Below are positions 1-10,600 of a stretch of 53,818 bases of DNA, piece after piece. Both the position numbers and the translations under genes were made by a program. The DNA is taken from positions 1 to 53,818 of the IMG/VR virus record IMGVR_UViG_3300042559_000579. The stretch is one strand, 5' to 3'. The stretch is from a virus. Under the pieces are notes generated by a model, which was not told the DNA's origin, did no database searches, and worked only from the letters and a program-made list of their open reading frames with translations. Within the stretch, counting starts at the first letter, position 1. Every line of letters begins with the position of its first letter.

Positions 1-59
1 GTAGGCTGGAAGATGTTCCACTCACTCCTGACTTTCTGGCAACTGAAGAACCACCACCA

Positions 60-266
60 ATGAAAACAGTATCCGCATTCGAGACCACCGACGGTCAGCT
101 TTTCAACTCAGAACGCGCGGCGAGGCTGCATCAGACGTTTCTGAATGAGCAGTCGTCCATCGAGGAATTCCTCAACGACAAGGAGTTCCCGTACAAGTCG
201 GTTCCTCAGCGAGCCATCGCACGCAACACCATCACGATGTGGGAACTCTGGAGGGCAAAGAAGTGA
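60..266 (+). CDS. small conserved phage protein, unknown function
   Basis: A 68-aa protein with no recognised domain. It has a short aromatic N-terminus, an acidic middle and a C-terminal half rich in Arg and Lys ending in WRAKK, compatible with a small helical protein. The reading frame stays open upstream to the left edge of the window, and only a weak purine stretch (GAAGAA) precedes the ATG, so the true start could lie outside. A second frame ends with TGA at 61-63, overlapping this ATG as ATGA, which favours a start at 60 behind an upstream gene cut by the window edge. The next gene overlaps its stop. Confidence 0.6.
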   Translation: MKTVSAFETTDGQLFNSERAARLHQTFLNEQSSIEEFLNDKEFPYKSVPQRAIARNTITMWELWRAKK

Positions 267-478
267 TCGACGAAACCCTGGTCAAGAACGTCTTCTTCTA
301 CGTCAACGACAAGGACCCGAAGGGGGTCTATGCCGACGACGTGAACCTGCTCGACTTCGCTCAGAAGCTCGACGCCGTGCTCAGCATTGAGCACCGGAAG
401 AAGGAGCACGCCCGGTGCGTGGCGATCATCCGCCAGCATGATGTGAAGCTGGCGGATCTTCTGGAGAAGTCAGTCTAG
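263..478 (+). CDS. small hypothetical protein, GTG start
   Basis: A 71-aa acidic and basic mixed protein with no domain I recognise. GTG at 263 is chosen because GGAGGG at 250-255 sits seven bases upstream and the GTG overlaps the preceding stop as GTGA. An in-frame GTG at 239 is possible but has no Shine-Dalgarno sequence. The TAG stop lies in CTAG (475-478), whose other strand supplies the TAG of the convergent transglycosylase gene. In a circularly permuted genome this would be the last gene of the rightward early operon. Confidence 0.6.
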   Translation: MIDETLVKNVFFYVNDKDPKGVYADDVNLLDFAQKLDAVLSIEHRKKEHARCVAIIRQHDVKLADLLEKSV

Positions 479-2034
479 GGCCTCGACGCGAACCGCCTGT
501 CGCCCGTGCGGTAGAACGTCACCGGGCGGCTGGCCCTCTCCTCTTCCTCTGGCGTCAGCGGCCGGGTGTCAGCCGGGAACCGCCGGGCGTTCTCAGCCAT
601 GCGCTCGCGGAACGCCTGGGCCAGAGGAGCGCCTACGGCCACCGGCAGAGCGGCCGGGGTGAAGGCGCTCGCCACCGCAGCGGTGCCGCCCAGGCCCCTG
701 AGCGCCGCCTCCAGGTAGTCGGGCTGTTCCCGCTGCATGGCCTGCTTTGCGCCGATGAGCTCACCGGCACCCTGAGCCATGGCCAAGGGAGGCGCGACGT
801 ACCGCATCGCCCGGCCAGCCATGCCGAGCCCGGTGTCCGCCATGCGCTTGAACGTCTGCGTGACCTGCTCCAAGGCTCCGGCCGGAGGCGGGGTCGTGGG
901 AACCGGGGCGCGAGGTGGCAAAGCCTGCAGCCCGCCGGCAGTCGAAACGTAGCTCGCCCGGGGACCGCCTCCAACCCCTTGCTCCGGGGTCATAAGGCCA
1001 CCAAACATGGGATTCTCAACGAACCCGCCGCCCATCTGGGCAACCCGACCTCGGCCCTCCTGGGCCTTGTTGATCAGGTCCCAGACGCCGCCCTCTTGCT
1101 TCGTCATGCCCGTAGCCTGGGCGGCCTCGATCGGCGTCAGCCCGAAAGCCCGGCCGGTGTTGACCACGCCTTGCCCAGGCCCGACCGCCCGCGGGAACGC
1201 CTGCGGCGCCCCAGGCTGCGAAGCAAACGGCGGCGGCCGTGTGCCCCCAGGAGTCAGCGGAGCACCCCCGGGCGGAGCCATGCCGGGAGCGCCCGATCCT
1301 CCGGGAGCCCCAGGAAGGCCCGCAGGAGCCCCGCCAGGGGCCGCTGCCGCTGCCGCCTGAGCCATCCCCTGTCCGAATGCCTTGCCGGCTCCCTGCGCCC
1401 CTTTGGCGCCCAAGTCCACACCAGCACGAGCACCGGCCAATCCAGTCCCGCCGGCCAGACCCACAAGCTGCGCCATGCGGCGCTCTTGAGCGTTTGCCCC
1501 CTCTTCAACCTGCCGCTGGAGAGCCGCAAAGTCGACTCCGCCCGGCTGAGACGCAGACTGAGCCGGAACCTCTGCAGCAGGCTGTGCAGCAGGTTGCTCG
1601 GCCGGAGGATTGAAGGCACCGTAGGCCTTCAGCGACCGGAGATAGGTTTCGGTCTCCTTCGGGAGATCACCGCCACGGTCGAAATCTGCCAGTCGGCCCG
1701 GCCCAGCGTTGTAGTAGATCACCGCCAGCCTGGGGTCACCGGTCTCGTTCAGCGCCTTCTTCAGGTAGCGCAGGCCGGCGTCGATGTTGGTTCCCGGGTC
1801 CTGCAGCTTGGTCGGGTCGACGCCGACTTCACGCGCGGCGATCGGCCGCACCTGCATGATGCCCATGGCCCCGGCTGGAGAACTGGCGCTGCGCGGGTTC
1901 AGCCGGCTCTCTTGATAGGCGACAGCCACCGCCAACTCTGGCGGGATGCCCATCTCTCGGGCCTTTGACCTGATGACCTCGGCGTACTGCCGCTGCTCAT
2001 CGGTCAACTCGGACATGAACGACAGATTGGCCAT
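475..2034 (-). CDS. virion-associated lytic transglycosylase (SLT domain)
   Basis: A 519-aa protein. Residues about 10-135 form a soluble lytic transglycosylase (goose-lysozyme-like) domain: the QES catalytic glutamate is E42, a GIMQV block lies near residue 60 and a YYNAG block near 107, matching the usual ES / GxMQ / YNAG pattern. The rest is Ala, Gly and Pro rich low-complexity sequence with a possible hydrophobic helix near residues 440-470. In podoviruses such proteins are packaged in the virion and open the peptidoglycan during DNA ejection. The gene is last in the leftward block, next to three other likely internal virion proteins, which supports that role over host lysis. A Met at residue 7 is an alternative start. 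Confidence 0.85.
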   Translation of the reverse strand: MANLSFMSELTDEQRQYAEVIRSKAREMGIPPELAVAVAYQESRLNPRSASSPAGAMGIMQVRPIAAREVGVDPTKLQDPGTNIDAGLRYLKKALNETGDPRLAVIYYNAGPGRLADFDRGGDLPKETETYLRSLKAYGAFNPPAEQPAAQPAAEVPAQSASQPGGVDFAALQRQVEEGANAQERRMAQLVGLAGGTGLAGARAGVDLGAKGAQGAGKAFGQGMAQAAAAAAPGGAPAGLPGAPGGSGAPGMAPPGGAPLTPGGTRPPPFASQPGAPQAFPRAVGPGQGVVNTGRAFGLTPIEAAQATGMTKQEGGVWDLINKAQEGRGRVAQMGGGFVENPMFGGLMTPEQGVGGGPRASYVSTAGGLQALPPRAPVPTTPPPAGALEQVTQTFKRMADTGLGMAGRAMRYVAPPLAMAQGAGELIGAKQAMQREQPDYLEAALRGLGGTAAVASAFTPAALPVAVGAPLAQAFRERMAENARRFPADTRPLTPEEEERASRPVTFYRTGDRRFASRP

Positions 2035-2036
2035 GA

Positions 2037-3677
2037 TTACCTCCCGAGACCCATACTGTCAAGTCTGACTGCCGCACCCGGGAACAGCGTCGCTGCTCCA
2101 GAACCCTGCGGCGCCGTCGGGCCTGGAGGCCGAGGAATAGCGGCGGGCGTTCCCGTTGGAGGACGAGTTGGCGCTGTCTGCGCAGGACCAGCGCCTGCCG
2201 GCCGAGGAACGGCAGCCTGACCTCCGAACTGGCGCGCCAAGTCGTCGTTGTACTTCTTGGTCATCTCTCGGTACTCAGGAGACCGCTCAAACTGCAGATA
2301 CGTCAACTTGGGGTTGGCGTCCTTCATGGCATAGAACTTGTCAGCCACGTTCATGTCATGCTGAGACCGGGCGGCCAGCAGTTGCGACTTCTTGATCAAC
2401 ACATCGGCGCTGTTGCTGATACTGCCGCCGAGTTGTCGAACAATTGCCCGCTCGCCTTCAGTGATCGCGCCCTGCTTGGCCATATAAAGTTGCGTGTACG
2501 CAAGCTCAATTTCAGCCAACTCGCTTGCAATCAGCGAAACTCTGTCAAGGTCTTCCTTCTTCACGCCCGGCAGGACTTGACGAAGAGCGCCCTCAATGTC
2601 TCCGAGTCCGACGGACGTGTTGCCGACTCGAATTGAGTCCTTGAGAAGAGTGCCAATGGCACTCATCACGTTGGCATTCTGCAAGATGCCAAGAGCCTGC
2701 GGGCTCTGCTTGGCGAGGTCAATGATGCGAGTGGCGCTGCCAAAAGCCCGTTGCGCGGCCTGATTGCGCTGCTCAAGAAGAGCCTCCTTCTCCGCCGCCT
2801 TCTTGGCCATCTCCGCGGCGTAGGTCTTGGCCTCTTCCTGCTGAATCTCCGACTCTTGTTTCGACTTCGGAGGCTCGCCCGTCGGGCCGGCGAGGAACTC
2901 CCTCACCATCTTGTTGTAGCCCTCACGGTCGCCAGACAGAAGAGCGGCGTCCAGCCGGAAAGCAACACCGGCCGGCATGGTGTACGTCGACTGACCGACC
3001 TTCCTCTCAACCTCAGAGACGTTGGGGTTGGGATAGAACATCCCCGTGGCCCGGTTCAGCGTGCCAACGTCTCGGACCTCTTCGTTTTGCTTGCGCAGGT
3101 CTTCCCACGCCTTCATCGCGTCCGTGAGCGGCTTTCCGTCCAGCATCTGCCTGCGCAGGAACTGCTCCCGCGTCGGGAACTTGGGGTCTCCCGGCGAGAC
3201 ACGAATCCCCTGCGGTGCAGCGGCGCCAGCAGCGGGCTGGCCGCCAGCCGGGACAGCGCCCGGGGCACCGGTAGGAGCAGCGCCTGCCGGGCCGCCCGGC
3301 GTAGGCATGGCCGCAGCCTCGGCGGGGCCACCGATCTCCTGCATGAAGGCCCGCTCCCGCGCCCTCTGCCGCTCCAACTCCAGCCCCTTGCCGGCCAGCC
3401 CCAGGCGGGCCTCTGCGAGCTTCTGGTCCTGCTCCGCCTGACGCTCCTGGGCTTGACGCAAGCTGCCCGCGGCGTAGCCCAGGCTCTCGCCGAAGGAACC
3501 AGTCTTCGTCGGTGTCAGGAACCCCTCGGCAAGCGCGAGAAGCTGAGGGTCGAACATGCGGTTCTTGCGCGAGTCAAGAGCCGCAAGCATCTTCTCCAGC
3601 GCGTCTTGGTACTCGGCGTTGGCCTTGGCCGTTCCAGGGTCTTCCCCGGAGAGGTAAGAGACAGATTGAGTCGCCAT
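2037..3677 (-). CDS. probable internal virion protein, 546 aa
   Basis: No catalytic domain is recognised. Residues 70-120 are rich in Gln, Arg, Glu and Leu and look coiled-coil, followed by a Pro/Ala/Gly linker (about 120-165). A long, mostly helical region (about 270-450) has charged heptad-like stretches, and the C-terminus is Pro/Thr-rich. The gene is two bases from the transglycosylase gene and three from the upstream structural gene, so it is probably co-translated with them. Position and composition suggest an ejection or core protein; this is inference from synteny, not from a named family. Confidence 0.6.
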   Translation of the reverse strand: MATQSVSYLSGEDPGTAKANAEYQDALEKMLAALDSRKNRMFDPQLLALAEGFLTPTKTGSFGESLGYAAGSLRQAQERQAEQDQKLAEARLGLAGKGLELERQRARERAFMQEIGGPAEAAAMPTPGGPAGAAPTGAPGAVPAGGQPAAGAAAPQGIRVSPGDPKFPTREQFLRRQMLDGKPLTDAMKAWEDLRKQNEEVRDVGTLNRATGMFYPNPNVSEVERKVGQSTYTMPAGVAFRLDAALLSGDREGYNKMVREFLAGPTGEPPKSKQESEIQQEEAKTYAAEMAKKAAEKEALLEQRNQAAQRAFGSATRIIDLAKQSPQALGILQNANVMSAIGTLLKDSIRVGNTSVGLGDIEGALRQVLPGVKKEDLDRVSLIASELAEIELAYTQLYMAKQGAITEGERAIVRQLGGSISNSADVLIKKSQLLAARSQHDMNVADKFYAMKDANPKLTYLQFERSPEYREMTKKYNDDLARQFGGQAAVPRPAGAGPAQTAPTRPPTGTPAAIPRPPGPTAPQGSGAATLFPGAAVRLDSMGLGR

Positions 3678-3680
3678 GGT

Positions 3681-4694
3681 TTAGAGGCCCCCACCGTAAT
3701 CGGACGTGTCAATCTGGCGATACGGTATGTCTTCCGCCCTAGAAGAGTCGCTATATGCGTTTGAAATTGTGTCTGATGAGGATGAGCCGCCGCTCAAAAT
3801 TCCGGACCAGTCAATTCCCCTGATCAAGTCGGTCGCGCCGCCGATCAAATTGGCGCCCGGAGAGCCTTCCTTCATCGCGCCAAGAATTGACAAAATGCCC
3901 AAGACATTGGAGAGATCAGACTGCGAATAGGCGCCAGCGAGCGGGCCGACGCGCTTCTCAGACTGAGTCATCGGCATCTGCAAGCCACGCATCAGGCCCG
4001 AGGCGGCCGTGGCCATCTTCATCGGGTAGTCGAGCTTCGCCTGCTCGTACGCCTGCTTCTCAGCACCGGCCTTCGTCAGCGCACCCGCCTCCGTCAGGCC
4101 CATCGCCTGCGCCTTCTCGGCCATGCCAAGCTGCGTCTTTGCCGCTTCGTTCTGCAGCGACATCTCGTCCATGGCGGCCTTCAGCGCCTCGCTGTAGCCC
4201 TTGCTGAGCGCTCCGTACTGCTGACCCGTCAGATTGGCCTGGACGTCCGCCAGAGACTGCCCCAGGGCCCCGGCGTACCGCTGGCTGCCCAGGTTCCCAG
4301 AACCCACGAAGCCAGCCTTCAGCGACGGGAGGACGTTGCGCTGGATGTTCTGCTGCGACAGCCGCGCCATCTCGTCGACGACGTTCGTCCGGTACGGATC
4401 CATCAGCGCAGAGATCCGCGCCGCGTCAAGACCCGCAGCCGGCTTGGACACCGACGTCTCGGCGTCTTTCAGGTAGTCTTCGTACGCTGAGGCACCAGAC
4501 GCCACCATCCCGTACCCCTGCGTCTGCATAGGGTCGTAGCCGGCGATCCCAGTCGCCGCAGTGCTTTCCGCCGCCGTCTTGCCGGCGTTGGCAAGGCTCT
4601 TCAGGTAGTTGGTGTAGTAGTCTGGTGCCGTGTCCGCCTTCGTCGTGGTGACGGTGACGTCAGGCAACGGGCTGCCCTGTGTGATACCCATCAT
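3681..4694 (-). CDS. probable internal virion protein, 337 aa
   Basis: A 337-aa Ala-rich protein, probably mostly helical. The segment about 85-200 has long amphipathic helices and a Gly-rich turn (GFVGSGNLGS). I know similar proteins only as unnamed structural proteins beside large tail or core proteins in environmental podoviruses. The start overlaps the stop of the giant upstream gene as ATGA (4691-4694); two consecutive ATG codons make the exact first residue uncertain by one. It lies between the giant repeat protein and the 546-aa protein in the presumed ejection block. Confidence 0.6.
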   Translation of the reverse strand: MMGITQGSPLPDVTVTTTKADTAPDYYTNYLKSLANAGKTAAESTAATGIAGYDPMQTQGYGMVASGASAYEDYLKDAETSVSKPAAGLDAARISALMDPYRTNVVDEMARLSQQNIQRNVLPSLKAGFVGSGNLGSQRYAGALGQSLADVQANLTGQQYGALSKGYSEALKAAMDEMSLQNEAAKTQLGMAEKAQAMGLTEAGALTKAGAEKQAYEQAKLDYPMKMATAASGLMRGLQMPMTQSEKRVGPLAGAYSQSDLSNVLGILSILGAMKEGSPGANLIGGATDLIRGIDWSGILSGGSSSSDTISNAYSDSSRAEDIPYRQIDTSDYGGGL

Positions 4695-7600
4695 GCGCTC
4701 CTGCCCTTGCGGGACTTGATGTACTCCAGCGGCGCCTTTGCGGGCGGCGGCAAATCCTTGGGGCCCGCAGACCGATGATGCCGCCTGATGTTGTGCATCA
4801 TCTCGTACAGTTTATCGGACCCCGCCTTCGTTGACCCGTTGCCTAGCGCCGCCACAACGTCCGCCGGGATCACAAATTCGCCATCAGCCAACATCGCCGG
4901 GATGTCGTCAGACTGCCCATCGCCGATGCCCGTGACCGCATCACCCTGGCGATAGTCGACGCGGTGCTTGCCGGAGTGCTCCAGCACGTTCAGCGCCCCG
5001 TGGGCGTTGTGGCCGTACCGCGTCCCACCCTGCGCCATGAATGGAACCATGCCGCCGGCTCGGAAGCCGAACAGACCGGTGTACTCCTGCTCGGGCTGGT
5101 ACAGGTCAAGCGGGTTGGGAGAAACCGCAGTCCCCCCGAAATACTGATCTCCTGTCATCGGCTCATCCTCTCTGAGTTCGGTGGATTGCTGCTGCGGCTT
5201 GTCCGGCAGGAAGTCCCCAGTTGTGGCCTCCTTCAAGAAGCCAGACAGCGCCCCCTCGAACTTCTCCGGGGCTTTGCCTCCGACGATGAACGGAGATAAG
5301 AAGGTCGCCTTGTACGGATCGCTGACGCCGCTTCCAGCCCCCTGAGAGGCATACGATGACGCCAGCGTCATGAGTTGCTGACGGCGGCTCTGATCAGCCT
5401 GAGCCTCCGCCGCAGCCGCATCACGCTGCGCCTGGGCCGCCGCTGCAGCCGCATCGCGTTGCGCCTGAGCCTCTGCCGCGGCCGCATCACGCTGCGCCTG
5501 GGCCGCCGCCGCTGCGTTGGCACGTTCGGCAGCCGCTTCCTGTGCCGCCTCAAGCCTCAGCAGGTACTCAAGCGTCGCCATGTCAGACGACGCCTGCCTC
5601 TCGTAGTTCTGACGCGTGATCTCTTCTATCTGAGACTGAATGTCAAGACCAAGCCCGCTGATAGACGACTGAGTCTGCTCAGCCAGACTGGAAACCGAGC
5701 CTGACACCTCCGCAATCGCCAGATTCGTCGCCTCTTGCCAGTCCAGGCCCTGCTGCATCAGATCGTTGATTCGGTCGCCCAGGCGCGTCTCCACCGAACC
5801 AATCGCCGTTTGCGTCCGCTCGGACTCCTGCTGCTGCTGCTCAGCCAGCGTCCCAAGGCTGCCCGTGACTTCCTTCAGCGCTTGGTTGGTCGCCGTCTGG
5901 AAGTCGACACCTTGATCGACGAGATCCTCAATCCTGCTGTTGAGGCGCTCTTCCACGCCGCCGATCTGGCCGGTCAGGCTCGACTGCACCTCGCCAAGCT
6001 GGCCCGCAAACTGACTCCTCAGACCTTGCTCCGTGGCGCCAAGCTGGGAGAGCAATTGGTCAGTGGTGGTGCCCAGCCTGTTGGCCAGCGTATCAAGCCC
6101 AGCCTGCAGTGCAGCGTCCCCTTGGAGACCGGCGCGGCGGGCGCTGTCAATCGAGGCCTGAAGGTCCTGGCTCAACTGACCAACCTGCGTCTGCACCTCT
6201 CCAATCTGCGCACCAAACTGGGACCGAAGCGCCGACTCGGTAGTCCCAAGCTGGGACAGCAACTGATCGGTCGTCGTGCCGAGCCTGTTGGCCAGAGTGT
6301 CCAGCCCAGCTTGGAGCGCCGCGTCTCCCTGCAACCCGGCGGCCCGGGCAGACTCAATCGCACTGCTCAGATCAGATCCAAGCTGCGTGACCTGGGACTG
6401 CACGCCGCCCAGTTGCGATGCGAAGTCCGAGCGCAGCGCCTGCTCTGTCGTGCCAAGCTGACTCAAAAGCTCAGACCGAGTCGTGCCAAGGCTGCCGGCC
6501 AGCGTGTCAAGCCCAGCCTGCAGCGCGGCATCGCCCTGCAACCCGCTGCGGCGAGCGCTGTCAATCGCATCCTGGAGGTCTTGACCCAGTTGCCCGACTT
6601 GCGTCCGCACCTCGCCAATCTGAGACCCGAACTGAGAGCGCAGCGCCGCCTCGGTTGTCCCAAGCTGGGACAACAGGTTGGCCTGAGTTGTCCCCAGATC
6701 GGCCGCCAGACTGTCCAGCCCGGCCCGCAGCGCCTCATCGCCCTGCAAGCCAACCGAGTACGCGGCGTTGATCTTGTCCAACAGCAGGGTCTGGACGTTG
6801 CTGATCTGAGAACTCACACCCCCCAGTTGAGAAGCGAAGTCTGACCGGAGAGACTGCTCGGTCGCGCCCAAGGTGGCCAGCAGATCATCTCGCGTTGTGC
6901 CCAACCTGCCGGCCAGGGACTCCAGACCGACCTGCAGCGCCTCGTCACCCTGCAGGCCGGCGCTGCGGGCGTCTGCAATCGCAGACTGCAGGCTCTGCCC
7001 CAACTCGGTCATCTGAGTCTGCACGCCGCCGATCTGCGACGCAAACTCCGACCGCAGAGCCGACTCGGTCACGCCCAGGCTGTCCATCAAGCCCTTACGC
7101 GTCGTGCCCAGTTCGCCCGCCAAGGCCTCTAGGCTTGCGTTCAGGGCGGCGTCGCCCTTCAGGCCACTGGCCTGCGCGTCAGCGATCAGTTGCGTCAGGT
7201 CAGCCCTGACGGCCTCTAAGCCGCGGCCGAGCCCCGACACGTCCTCGCTGGTGGCGTACCCCGCCAACGCGCCGCGAACAGTCGACTCAACGTCCTGCGG
7301 GGTGGCGAAGGCCGGCAGCCGGCTCAACTGCTCACCCACCAGAGACGTCACCTCGGCGGCCGATAGGCCGGGGTTCTGCCGCATGTAGTCGGTGATGACG
7401 TCCGTGACATCAGCGCGGCTGATGCCCGCCGGGAACTGAATCCCAGCAATCGCCTCCTGCACGTCACTGCGCGTCGCAACGTCCGCCATCGCTCCGCGGA
7501 TTGAGGCGTTCACATCGTCCGGCGTGGCGTATGCCGGAAGTCGGCTCAACTGTTGGCCAACCAGAGACGTCACCTCGTCCGCAGACAGGCCCGGGTTGTC

Positions 7601-10600
7601 GCGCATGTATTGCGTGATGGCGTCGGTCACATCTGCGCGGCTGATCCCTGTGGGGAACTGAATCCCCTGAATCGCCTTCTCAACGTCCGCTCGGGTGGCC
7701 ACGTTGGTCATGGCCCCTTGGATGGCCGACTCAACGTCCGCAGGCGTCGCGTAGGCCGGAAGCGTCTTCAGTTGGTCAGCAACCTGAGCAGCAACGTCCT
7801 GGGCCGATAGGCCAGGGTTCTGCTGCATGTAGGTTGAGATGGCCTGGGTGACGTCCTCCTGCGTGATGCCCTCTGGGAACTGGATGCCCTCAATGGCCCG
7901 GCGCACGTCTGCGGTGGTCGCTACGCCCTCCATGACGCCGCGGATCGCGTTGTCAACGTCAGCCGGCGTCGCGTACGCAGGGAGCGTCTTCAGTTGCGCC
8001 GCGACCTGCGTAGAGACGTCTTGAGCGGACAGCCCCGGGTTCTGCCGCATGTAGTCGGAGACGGCCCGGGTGACATCAGCCTCGGTGATGCCAGCAGGGA
8101 ACTGGATCCCCTCAATCGCTCGACGGACGTCCTCCGACGTGGCCACGCCACGCATTGCGCCTTGGATGGCGCTGTTGACATCGTCCGGGGTCGCGTACGC
8201 CGGGAGCCGACTGAGTTGCCCGGCGACCTCAGACGCGACGTCTTGAGCAGACAACCCGGGGTTCTGCTGCATGTACTGCGAGATCGCCCGGGTGACATCG
8301 CTCTGACTGATACCGGCCGGGAACTGGATGTTCCTGATCGCCGCCTCGACATCAGACCTCGTGGCCACGTTCGCCATCGCGCCGCTGATCGCAGCATTGA
8401 CGTCCGCAGGCGTGGCGTATGCAGGCAACCGGCTGAGTTGCCCGGCAACCTCCCCGGCAACGTCTTGCGCAGACAAGCCCGGGTTCTGCCGCATGTAGTC
8501 AGAAATCGCCCGAGTGACGTCCGCCTCGCTGATCCCAGCCGGGAACTGAATGTCCCGAATCGCGGCCTGAACGTCAGACTTCGTGGCAACGTTCGACATG
8601 GCGCCATTGATGGCGGCATTCACATCGGCCGGAGTCGCATACGCCGGCAGCTTGCTGAGTTGCCCCGAGACCTCAGAAGCGATATCGGCGGCAGACAGGC
8701 CAGGGTTCTGGCGCATGTAGTCAGAGATCGCGCGAGTGACGTCAGCTTCACTGATGCCGGCCGGGAACTGGATATCTCGGATCGCAGCTTGAACGTCAGC
8801 CCTTGTGGCGACGTTCGACATCGCACTGCTGATCGCCGTGTTGACATCCGCCGGGGTGGCGTAAGCAGGCAACTTGGCCAACTGACCGGACACCTGAGCA
8901 GCAACGTCCTGGGCAGACAGGCCCGGGTTCTGTTGCATGTACTGCGAGATCGCAGAGGTGACGTCCTGCTGAGTGATGCCCGGCGGGAACTGGATGCCGG
9001 CGATGGCGTCTCGGACGTCCTGCTGCGTCGCCACGTTCGTCATGGCCCGGCCAATGGCGGCGTCGATGTCTTGCCGAGTAGGCGCTTGCGGCAGACGGGC
9101 AATTGCGTCATTGACCGCCGTAGTGACGTCTTGCTGAGTCAGGCCAGGAGGAATGGAGTTGATGGCGCTATCAACAATACTCTGAACCTGTTGCGTCGTT
9201 ACCCCAGGATTGTTCCTCAAAGCGTCAGCAACAATCTGCTGAACCTGATCAGAGGTTATTTGATTTGTGGGTTGAACTGTCGTGGCGTCAGAACTCAACG
9301 CCCGAAAACGATCTCGCCACGATTGCGCAGTTGACTGGACGCTGGAGCCTGATCCGACGCCAGACTCAGCGGTGCCAGTAGAGCCCGTGGCTGCTGAGGC
9401 CGAACCAGCCTGCGCCCCATCAACACGAGCCGGGTCAGTAACCGCTTGGCGAAGCTCTTCTTGCCGATCCTGCGCAATCTTGGCCAACTCTTGATCGATC
9501 TGATCAAACACAGACTGGCCAGAATCGACCGTCGTGTTGACGTCAGTAGAAGGCAGAGTCACCGGCGAATTGACCTGATAGAGCTCCTCCTCCATCAGGT
9601 CCCGCTCTGCCTGCCTCAACAATTCGTCGGACTGCTCTTGCGTGAGGCCATCAGTAGCCGGAACATCTTCATCCACCTCTGGAACCATGTACCGGTTGTC
9701 GCCTCCACCAGACCCATTACCGCCTTCGAACAGGCCTTGAACGTAGGGATTTGATAGAAAATCCTTGACACCCGCGGAAGTAGAGTAGATATTTCCTGAT
9801 TTCGACCCGAATACGGTGTCAACAGAACCGAGCACCGAGCCATCAGATGTGAACCGATGCGTGATCCCACGGTCGGGATCCTCCACCTCCAACACGCCGC
9901 CAGGGCCGACCTCAAAACCCTTCACTCCGTTGGCGGCCTGATTGCGGATGTAGTCGGCAACCTGCGTCTTCTGCTCTGCCCTGTTGGGCGCCGAGAAGTC
10001 CATCGCGTCCATCGGCCCGGCCAAGAGTGTGCCGCCGCCGCTCGGCGTGCCAAGGATGTCTTCAAGCTCCGCCACCACGTCCGTCGTGCGCGACGGGTCG
10101 TCATACGACGCGCCAATCGACGACCCCGTCTGACTCGTGCCAGACGTCCTTCCAAGGCTGGTCGCTGCATTGATCAGGGCAGATGGAGTCACCGTCCCAG
10201 TCGTAGCCAGTTGCAGAGCGCCCTGCAAAAGCGCAGGAGGCACGCCAGTGGCCCCAGGCAAGGAAGACGTCAGGCTGCCGAGTGCGGCGGCCCCAGGGTC
10301 GCCTTGGCCGCTGATGGCGGACATGGTCGCGCTTGTGATTGCCCTTTCGGCCACCTTCTCCAAGGCACCCAAGGAGCCAGGAACAGCCGCATTGACAGCA
10401 GGAGCAACCGCGTTGCCCACAAGGCCGGTGATGCCGGCGCGGATCACGTCCTCCGCGTCACCGCCGCCGAGCGCAGACAGGCCAGACTGGATGGCGGCCT
10501 GCCCGACAGCAGACGTCACCGCAGCCGCAGAGACCGAGAGGCCAGTGCTGGCCAAAGCGGTATTGATGGCAGTGCTGGCCGCAGCGGCAGCAGAAGCCGG

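Noticed and set aside
5735-6844. 369-aa plus-strand open frame
   Set aside because: It is the antisense shadow of the 69-aa repeat array; its regular Arg/Leu/Gln composition follows from the sense repeats.
7211-8986. Repeat array as a genomic assembly artefact
   Set aside because: Copies differ at many synonymous and some amino-acid sites, so the array is real and old.
7994-9334. 446-aa plus-strand open frame
   Set aside because: Antisense shadow of the 74-aa repeats, full of repeated Arg/Asp segments and without any ribosome-binding site.
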